From assembly GCF_040066175.1 (NCBI RefSeq), contig NZ_JBEAAM010000001.1, positions 181,299 through 245,298 on the forward strand: a DNA stretch of 64,000 nucleotides, read 5' to 3'. The stretch comes from Solimonas sp040066175. GTDB taxonomy: Bacteria > Pseudomonadota > Gammaproteobacteria > Nevskiales > Nevskiaceae. Of this stretch, positions 1 to 7,130 are shown in pieces; the first letter of the stretch is position 1; the number at the start of each line of letters is the position of its first letter. A program made the translations under genes and the position numbers. The notes beneath the pieces were generated by a model. It did not search any database, was not told where the DNA came from, and worked only from the letters and a program-made list of their open reading frames with translations.

Positions 1-266
1 CGACGCGCACCGCCGCGCCGGGCGTCGCGCGGCTGCTCCTCGTTGACCTTCATCGGCTTGCCGCGCAATTCCCTGCCGTTGAGGCCGGCGATCGCCGCCC
101 GCGCCTCGTGGCCTTCCATCTCGACGAATCCGAAGCCCTTGCACTGGCCGCTGAACACGTCGTTGGCCAGCTTGATCGAAAACACCTTGCCGAACGCGGC
201 GAACAGATCGTTGAGCTCGCGCTCGGTGGTGTCGGTCGGCAGATTGCCGGCAAAAACTCGCTTCAT
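1..266 (-). CDS. RRM-domain RNA-binding protein (C-terminus cut by window edge)
   Basis: The visible 88 residues form one RNA recognition motif of the small single-RRM type found in many proteobacteria and cyanobacteria. RNP2 is seen as VFAGNL at residues 4-9 and RNP1 as KGFGFVEM around residue 42, both with the aromatic residues that stack on RNA bases. The reading frame opens with ATG at 264-266 and is still open, turning arginine-rich, at the window edge; such proteins usually end in a short basic or glycine-rich tail. It lies directly downstream of the helicase RhlE on the same strand, which fits a shared role in RNA remodelling, possibly in the cold. The domain call is firm; the RNA targets are unknown. 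Confidence 0.85.
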   Translation of the reverse strand, partial: MKRVFAGNLPTDTTERELNDLFAAFGKVFSIKLANDVFSGQCKGFGFVEMEGHEARAAIAGLNGRELRGKPMKVNEEQPRDARRGGAR

Positions 267-291
267 GCGCTCCTCCTGGGAGATGAATGGC

Positions 292-1617
292 TCAACGACC
301 GCCGTGACGATGGCCGCGCTGCTGCGGCCGCCCGCGGCGCGCGGACGAGGCATCCGCGCGTCCGCCGTGGCCGGCATGCGCCGGCTTGTGCGCTTCCTGG
401 CGACCGCCGCCGCGCGGCGTCCGGCGGGCCGGACGCGGTGCGCGTTCGACGGGCTCGGCGGCGCGATCCGGGCGCGGGCTCGGCGTGAAGCCTTCGACCT
501 CGAAGGCCGGCACGCTGCGGCGCAGCAGCTTCTCGATGTCGCGCCACTCGCCGTACTCCTCGCGGCACACCAGCGAGATCGCCTCGCCGGTCTGGCCCGC
601 GCGGCCGGTACGGCCGATGCGGTGCACGTAGTCTTCCGGGACTGACGGCAACTCGTAATTGACGACATACGGCAACTGGTCGATGTCGAGCCCGCGCGCG
701 GCGATGTCGGTGGCCACCAGGGCACGCACTTCGCCGGCCTTGAAACCGGCCAGGGCCTTCAGGCGCGCGTTCTGGCTCTTGTTGCCGTGCAGTGCGGCGG
801 CGGGAATGCCGTCCCGGATCAGACGTTCGGTGAGCCGGTTGGCGCCGTGCTTGGTCCGCGTGAACACCAGCACCTGCGGCCAGTTGAAGCGGCTGATGAT
901 GTAGCCGAGCAACTCGGCCTTGTGTGCCTTGTCGATGAAGATCGCGCGCTGCGTCACCGCCTCGGCGGCGCTGTTGCGCGGCGCGATGTCGATGGTCACC
1001 GGATCGTGCAGCAGACCCTCCGCAAGCTTGCGGATGTCCGGCGAGAACGTCGCCGAGAACAGCAGGTTCTGGCGCTGCTTCGGCAAACGCTCGATGACGC
1101 GGCGGATGTCGCGGATGAAACCCATGTCGAGCATGCGGTCGGCTTCGTCGAGCACGAAGAACTCGACCTGCGACAGGTCGATCGTGCGCTGGCCGACGTG
1201 GTCGAGCAGGCGGCCCGGCGTCGCGACGACGATGTCCGCGCCGCGCCGCAACGCGTCGATCTGCGGGTTGATGCCGACACCGCCAAAGATCAGCACCGTG
1301 CGCAGTCCGTGCAGGTGACGGCCATAGGTGCGCACGCTGTCCTCGACCTGCGCCGCGAGTTCGCGCGTCGGCACCAGCACCAGCGCACGCACCGGCCGCC
1401 GTCCGCTCGCCTGCTTCGGCGCGGCGTGCAGCCGCTGGAGCATGGGCAGCGTGAACGCGGCGGTCTTGCCGGTGCCGGTCTGGGCGGCGGCGAGCAGGTC
1501 GCGGCCGGCGAGGATTTCGGGGACCGCGCGACTCTGGATCGGGGTGGGCGTGGCATAGCCCTGATCGGCCAGCGCACGCAGCAGTTCGGGCGCGAGGCCC
1601 ATCGAATCGAATGACAT
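292..1617 (-). CDS. rhlE: DEAD-box ATP-dependent RNA helicase, RhlE type
   Basis: This 441-residue cytoplasmic protein unwinds RNA duplexes with ATP, typically in ribosome assembly and RNA turnover. The Q motif region (GYATPTPIQ), motif I (AQTGTGKT), motif II (VLDEADRML), motif III (SAT) and motif VI (HRIGRTGR) appear in order over the first 370 residues, followed by a basic, low-complexity tail rich in R, P and G that usually adds RNA affinity. The start at MSFDSMGL (ATG 1615-1617) is chosen over an ATG eight codons upstream because an AGGAG ribosome-binding site sits just before it. The tail and the N-terminal SFDSMGL favour RhlE over other DEAD-box subfamilies. Confidence 0.93.
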   Translation of the reverse strand: MSFDSMGLAPELLRALADQGYATPTPIQSRAVPEILAGRDLLAAAQTGTGKTAAFTLPMLQRLHAAPKQASGRRPVRALVLVPTRELAAQVEDSVRTYGRHLHGLRTVLIFGGVGINPQIDALRRGADIVVATPGRLLDHVGQRTIDLSQVEFFVLDEADRMLDMGFIRDIRRVIERLPKQRQNLLFSATFSPDIRKLAEGLLHDPVTIDIAPRNSAAEAVTQRAIFIDKAHKAELLGYIISRFNWPQVLVFTRTKHGANRLTERLIRDGIPAAALHGNKSQNARLKALAGFKAGEVRALVATDIAARGLDIDQLPYVVNYELPSVPEDYVHRIGRTGRAGQTGEAISLVCREEYGEWRDIEKLLRRSVPAFEVEGFTPSPRPDRAAEPVERAPRPARRTPRGGGRQEAHKPAHAGHGGRADASSARRGRPQQRGHRHGGR

Positions 1618-1782
1618 CAAGACTCCTGAACACACCTGCACGGCGAATTTCGCGCCGAGGCCGGTTCAGGCGATGGGGCGGGAACGACGCAGCGACGTCC
1701 GTCGCTGACGGGTTTGCGGCAGAGCGGCCAATGGCCGCGGAACTGGGTGCGCAAACCGGGATGCGCCACACAAACGGCGCGT

Positions 1783-1788
1783 AGTATA
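1783..1788 (-). promoter_or_regulatory. Possible -10 element for rhlE
   Basis: Read on the minus strand this is TATACT, five of six to the sigma-70 -10 consensus, in the only intergenic space upstream of rhlE. No good -35 is seen. If used, it gives a leader of roughly 160 nucleotides, a length seen in cold-induced helicase mRNAs. Confidence 0.3.
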
Positions 1789-1832
1789 GCCGGTTGGCAC
1801 CTGTGCGGGGATTCTCCTACTCTTCGACATGA

Positions 1833-1851
1833 GGCACGCAAATAGCGTGCC
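1833..1851 (+). promoter_or_regulatory. Inverted repeat upstream of the DUF4399 gene
   Basis: GGCACGC and GCGTGCC form a perfect 7-bp inverted repeat around AAATA, 28 bases before the next start codon. A -35-like TTGGCA lies at 1794-1799 with a weak -10 17 bases on. The repeat could be an operator or a 5'-leader hairpin; nothing in the sequence decides which. Confidence 0.35.
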
Positions 1852-1878
1852 GCGCTTCCCCCCGACGATGGAGCCCCC

Positions 1879-2370
1879 ATGAACCACCTGCCGATCAGAG
1901 GCCTGCTGCTCGCGGCCGCGCTGTTGACCCCACCCGCTCAAGCCGACACCTGGAAGGATCTGAAGAGCGCGGCCAAGCAGCAGGCTGCGCAGAAGGCCGA
2001 AGAGGAACTGAACCTGCCGCAAGCCGCCACGGCCGGCGCCAAGGTGTACTTCATCGAGCCCAAGGACGGTGCCGAGGTCACCGGCCCGGTGCGTGTCGTG
2101 TTCGGCCTGTCGGCGATGGGTGTCGCGCCTGCCGGCATCAATCAGGCGGGCACCGGCCACCATCACCTGCTGATCGACGACCCGGCCGTCGATTTCACCC
2201 AGCCGCTGCCCGCCACGGAGCAGATCAAGCACTTCGGCGGCGGCCAGACGGAAACCGTGCTGTCATTGAAGCCCGGCAAGCACACGCTGCAGCTGCTGCT
2301 GGGCGACTGGAAGCACCAGCCGCACAACCCGCCGGTCCTGTCCGACAAGATCACGATCACGGTGAAGTGA
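1879..2370 (+). CDS. Secreted DUF4399 family protein
   Basis: This 163-residue protein begins with a signal peptide (hydrophobic stretch 8-20, cleavage likely after AQA). The mature part has a short helical, lysine- and glutamine-rich segment (24-50) and then a beta-rich domain with the family hallmark GTGHHHLLID near residue 94 and a KPGKHTLQLLLGDW segment near 133. This pattern matches DUF4399, a periplasmic domain of unknown function; the histidine cluster suggests metal binding, but that is inference. It is a single-gene unit between rhlE and rpoN. The domain assignment is fairly sure; no biochemical role should be assumed. Confidence 0.8.
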   Translation: MNHLPIRGLLLAAALLTPPAQADTWKDLKSAAKQQAAQKAEEELNLPQAATAGAKVYFIEPKDGAEVTGPVRVVFGLSAMGVAPAGINQAGTGHHHLLIDDPAVDFTQPLPATEQIKHFGGGQTETVLSLKPGKHTLQLLLGDWKHQPHNPPVLSDKITITVK

Positions 2371-2383
2371 ACGCGGCGATGCG

Positions 2384-2452
2384 CAGTTTCCAGTTGCCGG
2401 CTTCCAGAATCGGCGGCTGGCCCGGCTGCTGACTGGAAGCCACTCACCGGAA
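2384..2452. repeat. Intergenic imperfect inverted repeat, copy 1 of a dispersed family
   Basis: The left arm (2384-2407, containing CAGTTTCCAGTTGCCGG) and the right arm (2433-2452, CTGGAAGCCACTCACCGG) are imperfect reverse complements, 15 of 20 positions matching. The element fills the space between the DUF4399 stop and rpoN. Related copies occur at 6782-6852 and 10197-10217, each just after a stop codon. Confidence 0.55.
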
Positions 2453-2463
2453 CCCGCCACTCG

Positions 2464-3915
2464 ATGAAGTCCTCACTCGGCCTGCGGCTCGGCCAGTCGC
2501 TGACGATGACACCCGCGCTGCAGCAGGCGATCCGCCTGCTGCAGCTGTCCAGTCTCGACCTGCAGCAGGAGATCGAACAGGCGCTGGACTCCAATCTCCT
2601 GCTCGAACGCGACGAAGGCGAATCCGCGGGCGAGGACACGCCGGCACCCGAGCCGGCCGAGGCCGCAGCCGAGCAGACTGCGGCGCTGGAACTGCGCGAG
2701 GACGGCGACATCCCCGAGGAAATGCCGGTCGATGCCGCATGGGACGATGTCTTCGACGACCTGCCGGCCCCTGCGCGCAGCGGCGACGACGAAGAACTGC
2801 GCGACTTCCTCGAAGCCAACCTGCGGCGCAGCACCGGCCTGCATGAGCATCTTCTCGATCAGGCGCGTGTCGCACCTTTCGATGAACGCCAGGCGCAGAT
2901 CGCCGAGTTCCTGATCGACGCGATCGACGAAGAGGGTTACCTGCGCAACTGGACCGAGCTGCTCGCGGAGATCGAAAGGGCCCTCGGCGCGCACACCGAG
3001 GAAGTTGAGGCGGTGCTGTGCCTGGTACAGGAATTCGACCCGATCGGCGTCGGTGCCCGCGATCTGGGCGAATGTCTGCGCCTGCAGATCGAGGCGATGC
3101 CGGCCCGCACCCCGGGCGCGCAGACCGCGCTGCGGCTGGTCACGGAGCACCTGGCGCTGGTTGCACGCCGCGACGTGGCGGCACTGGCCAAGGCAGCCGA
3201 CCGGCCGGCCGAGGACATCCATCAGGCATTGACGCTGATCAAGGCGTTGCAGCCCCATCCGGGGCGACCTTTCCAGTCACATGAATCCGAATACATCTCC
3301 CCGGACGTCTTCGTCCTGAAACGCAACGGCCGCTGGACCGTGAGCCTCAACCCGGAGCACATGCCGCGCCTGCGCATCAACAGCCACTACCAGGGGCTGA
3401 TCCGCCGCGCCGACACGTCCCGCGACCAGCAGATGCTCAAACAGCACCTGCAGGAGGCGCGTTACTTCATCAACAGCCTGGAAGCCCGCAATGAAACTCT
3501 GCTGCGGGTCGCGCAGTCCATAGTTGAAGAACAGCGGGCTTTCCTGGATTATGGGCCTGAGGCGATGCGGCCCCTGGTGCTGCGAGACATCGCCGAACAG
3601 CTGGGCATCCATGAATCGACGGTTTCACGCGCCACAGCCAACAAGTACATGCTCACGCCACGTGGGCTCTTCGAACTCAAGTATTTCTTTTCCAGCCACG
3701 TGCAGACCACCGGTGGTGGCGTCTGCTCGGCCACGGCAATCCAGGCCATGATCAAGCGCCTGATCGCGGCCGAGGATCCGGCGCGCCCACTGTCCGACGC
3801 GACACTGTCGGAACTGCTGCTCAAGGAAGGCATCCAGGTCGCGCGCCGCACGGTCGCCAAATACCGCGAGGGCCTTGGGCTTCCCCCATCGCACGAGCGC
3901 AAACCGCCGGCCTGA
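2464..3915 (+). CDS. rpoN: RNA polymerase sigma-54 factor
   Basis: At 483 residues this is a normal-length sigma-54. Region I is the glutamine- and leucine-rich N-terminus (QSLTMTPALQQAIRLLQLSS), which receives the activator signal; region II (about 50-125) is acidic; region III carries the core-binding part and a helix-turn-helix; the C-terminal RpoN box, ARRTVAKYRE, ends about 14 residues before the stop and reads the -24 promoter element. It directs transcription of nitrogen, motility and other genes together with AAA+ enhancer-binding proteins. It heads the hpf-ptsN-hprK-rapZ run, an arrangement conserved in many proteobacteria. Confidence 0.97.
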   Translation: MKSSLGLRLGQSLTMTPALQQAIRLLQLSSLDLQQEIEQALDSNLLLERDEGESAGEDTPAPEPAEAAAEQTAALELREDGDIPEEMPVDAAWDDVFDDLPAPARSGDDEELRDFLEANLRRSTGLHEHLLDQARVAPFDERQAQIAEFLIDAIDEEGYLRNWTELLAEIERALGAHTEEVEAVLCLVQEFDPIGVGARDLGECLRLQIEAMPARTPGAQTALRLVTEHLALVARRDVAALAKAADRPAEDIHQALTLIKALQPHPGRPFQSHESEYISPDVFVLKRNGRWTVSLNPEHMPRLRINSHYQGLIRRADTSRDQQMLKQHLQEARYFINSLEARNETLLRVAQSIVEEQRAFLDYGPEAMRPLVLRDIAEQLGIHESTVSRATANKYMLTPRGLFELKYFFSSHVQTTGGGVCSATAIQAMIKRLIAAEDPARPLSDATLSELLLKEGIQVARRTVAKYREGLGLPPSHERKPPA

Positions 3916-3945
3916 TGCGCCGGCTCCCCACGAAGGAGGTACGCG

Positions 3946-4266
3946 ATGAATCTGAACATCTCCGGTCACCATGTCGAAGTCACGCCGCCGCTGCGCGAGT
4001 ACGTCGTCAGCAAGCTCAAGAAGCTCGAACGGCACTTCGATCACCTGATCAGTGCGGAGGTGATTCTGTCGGTCGAGAAGCTGCGCCAGAAGGCCGAGGC
4101 GACGATCCACGCCAGCGGTGCGAATCTGCACGCCGAGGCCGTGGATGGCGATCTGTACGCCGCCATCGATCTGCTGTCCGACAAGCTGGACCAGCAGACC
4201 CGCAAGCACAAGGACAAGACGCGCGACCACCACCAGAAGGAGGCGCACAAGCGGATGGCGACCTGA
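3946..4266 (+). CDS. hpf: Ribosome hibernation promoting factor (short HPF/RaiA type)
   Basis: This 106-residue protein begins with the family pattern NLNISGHHVEVTPPLREYV and continues through KLKKLERHFDHL. Short HPF binds the 30S subunit in the decoding channel and promotes inactive 100S ribosome dimers in stationary phase. The length fits the short form, as there is no C-terminal dimerisation domain of the long type. The start has a strong AAGGAGG site eight bases upstream. It sits 30 bases after rpoN, the usual neighbour. Confidence 0.95.
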   Translation: MNLNISGHHVEVTPPLREYVVSKLKKLERHFDHLISAEVILSVEKLRQKAEATIHASGANLHAEAVDGDLYAAIDLLSDKLDQQTRKHKDKTRDHHQKEAHKRMAT

Positions 4267-4323
4267 GGTCTTCCCCCCGACCCTACGCGAACCGGCCGGC
4301 GCAGGTACAATCGCGGCATACGG

Positions 4324-4357
4324 AAGGGCCCGGGCACTTCTCGTTCCCGGGCCCTTT
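4324..4357 (+). terminator. Hairpin between hpf and ptsN
   Basis: AAGGGCCCGGG and CCCGGGCCCTT make a perfect 11-bp stem with an 11-base loop, followed by only TTTG. It can act as a partial terminator or a 3'-end stabiliser that separates rpoN-hpf messages from ptsN. Confidence 0.6.
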
Positions 4358-4385
4358 GCCGAGGCAAACGGAAAACTTTCACGCC

Positions 4386-4847
4386 ATGAAAATCGCCGAA
4401 ATCCTGTCGCCCGAGCGCGTCGCGCACGGCCACACCTTCACCAGCAAGAAGAAAGCGCTCGAAGAGCTGTCCAGCCTGCTCGCCCGCGGCGTCCCCGGGG
4501 TGCAGGCCGCCGACATCCTCACCAGCCTCTCGGCGCGCGAGAAACTCGGCAGCACCGGACTGGGCCACGGCGTGGCGATCCCGCACGGGCGCATGGCCGG
4601 CGTCAGCCAGAGCGTCGGCGCGTTCATGCGCCTGAAGCACCCGCTCGATTACGACGCCCACGATGGCCAGCCGGTGGACCTGATCTTCGGCCTGCTGGTC
4701 CCGCAGGGCGCCACGGAAACCCACCTCAAGCATCTGGCCGCGATCGCCGAGATGTTCTCGGATACCGCGTTCTGCCAGCAGGCAAGGGCCGCGGCCGACG
4801 AAGGCGCACTGTACAAGCTGATCAGCGCCCACACGCCGGCATCCTGA
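4386..4847 (+). CDS. ptsN: PTS IIA-like nitrogen regulatory protein
   Basis: This 153-residue EIIA-Ntr is the last phospho-acceptor of the nitrogen PTS. The phosphorylated histidine is His67 in VAIPHGRM, within the conserved block GSTGLGHGVAIPHGR. In studied relatives its phosphorylation state controls potassium transport, the stringent response and sigma-54-linked traits by protein binding. The start at MKIAEIL follows the 4324 hairpin by about 30 bases; a longer in-frame opening back to 3915 overlaps hpf and is not credible. The IIA partner EI and HPr are 2-4 kb downstream. Confidence 0.95.
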   Translation: MKIAEILSPERVAHGHTFTSKKKALEELSSLLARGVPGVQAADILTSLSAREKLGSTGLGHGVAIPHGRMAGVSQSVGAFMRLKHPLDYDAHDGQPVDLIFGLLVPQGATETHLKHLAAIAEMFSDTAFCQQARAAADEGALYKLISAHTPAS

Positions 4848-4869
4848 TCGGCGCGAAAGCCCGCGCCGG

Positions 4870-5481
4870 ATGGCGATCACGCACGACGAACCCGCGACGC
4901 TGCATGGCGTGCTGATGCGCGTGCATGGGATCGGCGTGCTGCTGACCGGCGCCAGCGGCGTCGGCAAGAGCGAGCTGGCACTGGAACTGCTGACGCGCGG
5001 TCACCGGCTGGTCGCGGACGACGCCCCCGAGTTCACGCGCCGCGGCGCGCGCATCCATGGACGATGCCCGCCGCTGCTGTCGGGCTTCCTCGAAGCGCGC
5101 AGCCTCGGCATTCTCAACGTGCGGCGGTTGTTCGGCCCGCGCAGCGTGCAATCCCGCTCGACACTGGATCTGCTGATCGCGCTGGACCTTCCCCAGACGC
5201 GTGCGGAGACCGGCCTGGAGCGATTAAGCGGCCGCCGCGGCAGCCGCACGGTGCTCGGCGTCGAGGTTCCGGAAGTCTTCATTCCGATCCGCCTCGGACA
5301 CAATCTCGCCGTCCTGGTCGAAGCCGCCTGCCGCGACCTGATACTCCGCCGGCGCGGCTACCACGCCGACGACGATCTGAGCCGCCGGCAGTTGCGCGAA
5401 ATCAGCAGGCAGCATCGCGCCGCGGCAGCGGCCGCCAAGCGCATCAGACCGCGGCGTGTCGCAGGCGGTGCGACATCATGA
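4870..5481 (+). CDS. hprK: HPr kinase/phosphorylase lacking the N-terminal domain
   Basis: The protein is 203 residues, against about 310 for the full-length family. The catalytic domain is complete: His12 in the opening beta strand, P-loop GASGVGKS at 27-34, the acidic pair in RLVADDA near 48, and the family signature seen as EARSLGILNVRRLFG near 76. The enzyme phosphorylates and dephosphorylates the regulatory serine of HPr. The usual N-terminal domain of about 130 residues is absent, since only 22 bases separate it from ptsN. The C-terminus is arginine-rich. This short form resembles the alphaproteobacterial enzymes. Its stop overlaps the rapZ start (ATGA). Confidence 0.88.
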   Translation: MAITHDEPATLHGVLMRVHGIGVLLTGASGVGKSELALELLTRGHRLVADDAPEFTRRGARIHGRCPPLLSGFLEARSLGILNVRRLFGPRSVQSRSTLDLLIALDLPQTRAETGLERLSGRRGSRTVLGVEVPEVFIPIRLGHNLAVLVEAACRDLILRRRGYHADDDLSRRQLREISRQHRAAAAAAKRIRPRRVAGGATS

Positions 5482-6374
5482 AGCTGGTGATCGTCAGCGG
5501 CCAGTCCGGCGCCGGCAAGACCGTCGCGCTCAAGCAGTACGAGGATCTCGGCTACTACTGCATCGACAACCTGCCCCTGCAACTGGTCGGCCCGATTTCA
5601 CGGCGCGCGCTGCGTGCCGCCGAATCCCGCTACGACAAGCTCGCGATCGGCGTCGATGCACGCGAAAGCCCCCAGGAGATCGCACGTTTCCCGCGCTACG
5701 TCGAGCGCCTGCGCGAACGCGGCGTCCAGACGCACATCGTCTATCTGCGCGCCGAGGAGTCGGTCTTGCTGCAGCGTTACTCGGAGACACGGCGCCGCCA
5801 CCCGCTCGCCACCGGCGAAGTGTCCCTGGCCGAGGCGATCCGTCTCGAGCGGGATCTGCTCGCGCCGATCGCCAGTGTCGCCGATGCAACCATCGACACG
5901 ACCAGCAAGAACCTGCACGAGCTGCGCGAGGAGATCCAGAGCCAGATCCCCGGCGGCGGATCGGGCACCCTGACGGTACAGCTGGAGTCCTTCGGCTTCC
6001 GCAACGGCCTGCCCGACGACGCCGATTTCGTGTTCGATGTCCGCTGCCTGCCCAATCCGCACTGGGAACCGACGCTGCGCCGCCTGACCGGCCGCGATTC
6101 GGCGTGCATCGCCTGGATGCAGCGCCATCCGGTCGTCGAGCGCATGGTGCGTGACCTGCACGGCTTCCTGACCCAGTGGCTGCCGGAGTACCGACGCCAG
6201 GATCGCGCCTATCTGACGGTCGCGGTCGGCTGCACCGGCGGCCAGCACCGCAGCGTCTATGTCGTCGAGCGGCTCGCCACGCTGCTGCGCGACCGCTACG
6301 AATCCCTGTCGGTGCGCCACCGCGAGATCTGGAGCGGCGTCAACCGCCGCGAGGCGGAGAGGCCCGGAACGTGA
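5478..6374 (+). CDS. rapZ: RNase adapter / nucleotide-binding protein RapZ
   Basis: This 298-residue protein has an N-terminal P-loop (GQSGAGKT, residues 8-15), the segment YYCIDNLPLQLV near 27, and the C-terminal GCTGGQHRSVYV signature near 255. In E. coli RapZ binds the small RNA GlmZ and presents it to RNase E, tying cell-wall precursor synthesis to UDP-GlcNAc; outside enterics the target is often unknown. The ATG overlaps the hprK stop and its own stop overlaps the next GTG start, so the three genes are probably translationally coupled. Confidence 0.95.
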   Translation: MKLVIVSGQSGAGKTVALKQYEDLGYYCIDNLPLQLVGPISRRALRAAESRYDKLAIGVDARESPQEIARFPRYVERLRERGVQTHIVYLRAEESVLLQRYSETRRRHPLATGEVSLAEAIRLERDLLAPIASVADATIDTTSKNLHELREEIQSQIPGGGSGTLTVQLESFGFRNGLPDDADFVFDVRCLPNPHWEPTLRRLTGRDSACIAWMQRHPVVERMVRDLHGFLTQWLPEYRRQDRAYLTVAVGCTGGQHRSVYVVERLATLLRDRYESLSVRHREIWSGVNRREAERPGT

Positions 6375-6763
6375 GCGTCGGACTGCTGCTGGTGACACAC
6401 GGCAAGCTCGGGCACTACCTGCTCGAAACCCTGCGCGACATGATCGGCGAGCTGCCGCTGGCGGCCGACGTACTCGAAGTGCGGCGCGTCTCCGCCCACG
6501 ACGTCCTGATCAGCCAGGGACGCAAGATGATCGAGCGACTGGACTCGGGCGACGGCGTGCTGATCCTGACCGACGCGTTCGGCTCCACGCCCAGCAACAT
6601 CGCCAACAAGCTGCGCACCGACGAGCGCACGACGGTGGTCGCCGGAGTCAACCTGCCGATGCTGGTGCGCATCTTCAACTACCCGAACCTGCCGCTCGCG
6701 GACATGACGCGCAGCGCCGTCGAGGGCGGCAGTCGCGGCATCATCGAGTGTCCACGTACATGA
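6371..6763 (+). CDS. PTS EIIA component, mannose family
   Basis: This 130-residue protein starts with GTG inside the rapZ stop (GTGA). It opens with SVGLLLVTHGKLG, where His10 is the phospho-acceptor, and continues with LTDAFGSTPSNIA, typical of the EIIA-Man/fructose-mannose fold. No EIIB, EIIC or EIID is nearby, so sugar uptake is unlikely. In proteobacteria with this layout it is thought to act as a phosphorylation-state sensor that receives phosphate from HPr. Confidence 0.9.
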   Translation: MSVGLLLVTHGKLGHYLLETLRDMIGELPLAADVLEVRRVSAHDVLISQGRKMIERLDSGDGVLILTDAFGSTPSNIANKLRTDERTTVVAGVNLPMLVRIFNYPNLPLADMTRSAVEGGSRGIIECPRT

Positions 6764-6781
6764 AGAAGCGTCCCGTCTCCG

Positions 6782-6852
6782 CTTTCCAGATTCCAGGCGC
6801 GCTGGCCGGCCTCGGCGTTGACGGGATACTGGAAACTGCCCACCGGAAACTG
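6782..6852. repeat. Intergenic repeat, copy 2
   Basis: A left part, CTTTCCAGATTCCAG (6782-6796), faces a right part at 6829-6852 that contains AAACTGCCCACCGGAAACTG. The reverse complement of the right part matches the left arm of the copy at 2384-2407 in 19 of 24 positions. It fills the space between the EIIA-Man and HPr genes, so it lies inside an operon. Confidence 0.55.
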
Positions 6853-6857
6853 CCCTG

Positions 6858-7124
6858 ATGGAACGCACCGTCACGATCGTCAACAAGCTCGGCCTGCATG
6901 CGCGGGCCGCCGCCCGCCTGGTGACACTGGCGAGCAAGTTCGCCGCGGACGTGCGCATCCGCAAGGACGGCCGCGAGGTGAGCGGCAAGTCGATCATGGG
7001 CGTGATGATGCTCGCCGCCGCCAAGGGCGCCGAGATCACGCTGATCGCCGAGGGCAGCGACGCACAGCAGGCGCTCGACGAACTGGCGCAGCTTGTCGCG
7101 GACAGGTTCGGGGAGGAGGAATAA
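6858..7124 (+). CDS. ptsH: Phosphocarrier protein HPr
   Basis: This 88-residue HPr has the catalytic histidine at His14 in KLGLHARAA and the HprK target serine at Ser45 in SGKSIMGVMML. Enzyme I phosphorylates the histidine and HPr passes the phosphate to the EIIA proteins; serine phosphorylation by HprK modulates this. Both residues are intact, so the two-way control implied by hprK is possible. ptsI begins six bases after its stop. It could be named npr if its main partner is PtsN. Confidence 0.94.
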   Translation: MERTVTIVNKLGLHARAAARLVTLASKFAADVRIRKDGREVSGKSIMGVMMLAAAKGAEITLIAEGSDAQQALDELAQLVADRFGEEE

Positions 7125-7130
7125 CAAGCC

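Noticed and set aside
1794..1816. TTGGCAC stretch as a possible sigma-54 promoter for the DUF4399 gene
   Set aside because: The -12 GC element is absent at the required distance.
3915..4847. Long ptsN reading frame opening at 3915
   Set aside because: It would overlap hpf completely; family length and the start at MKIAEIL settle the shorter gene.
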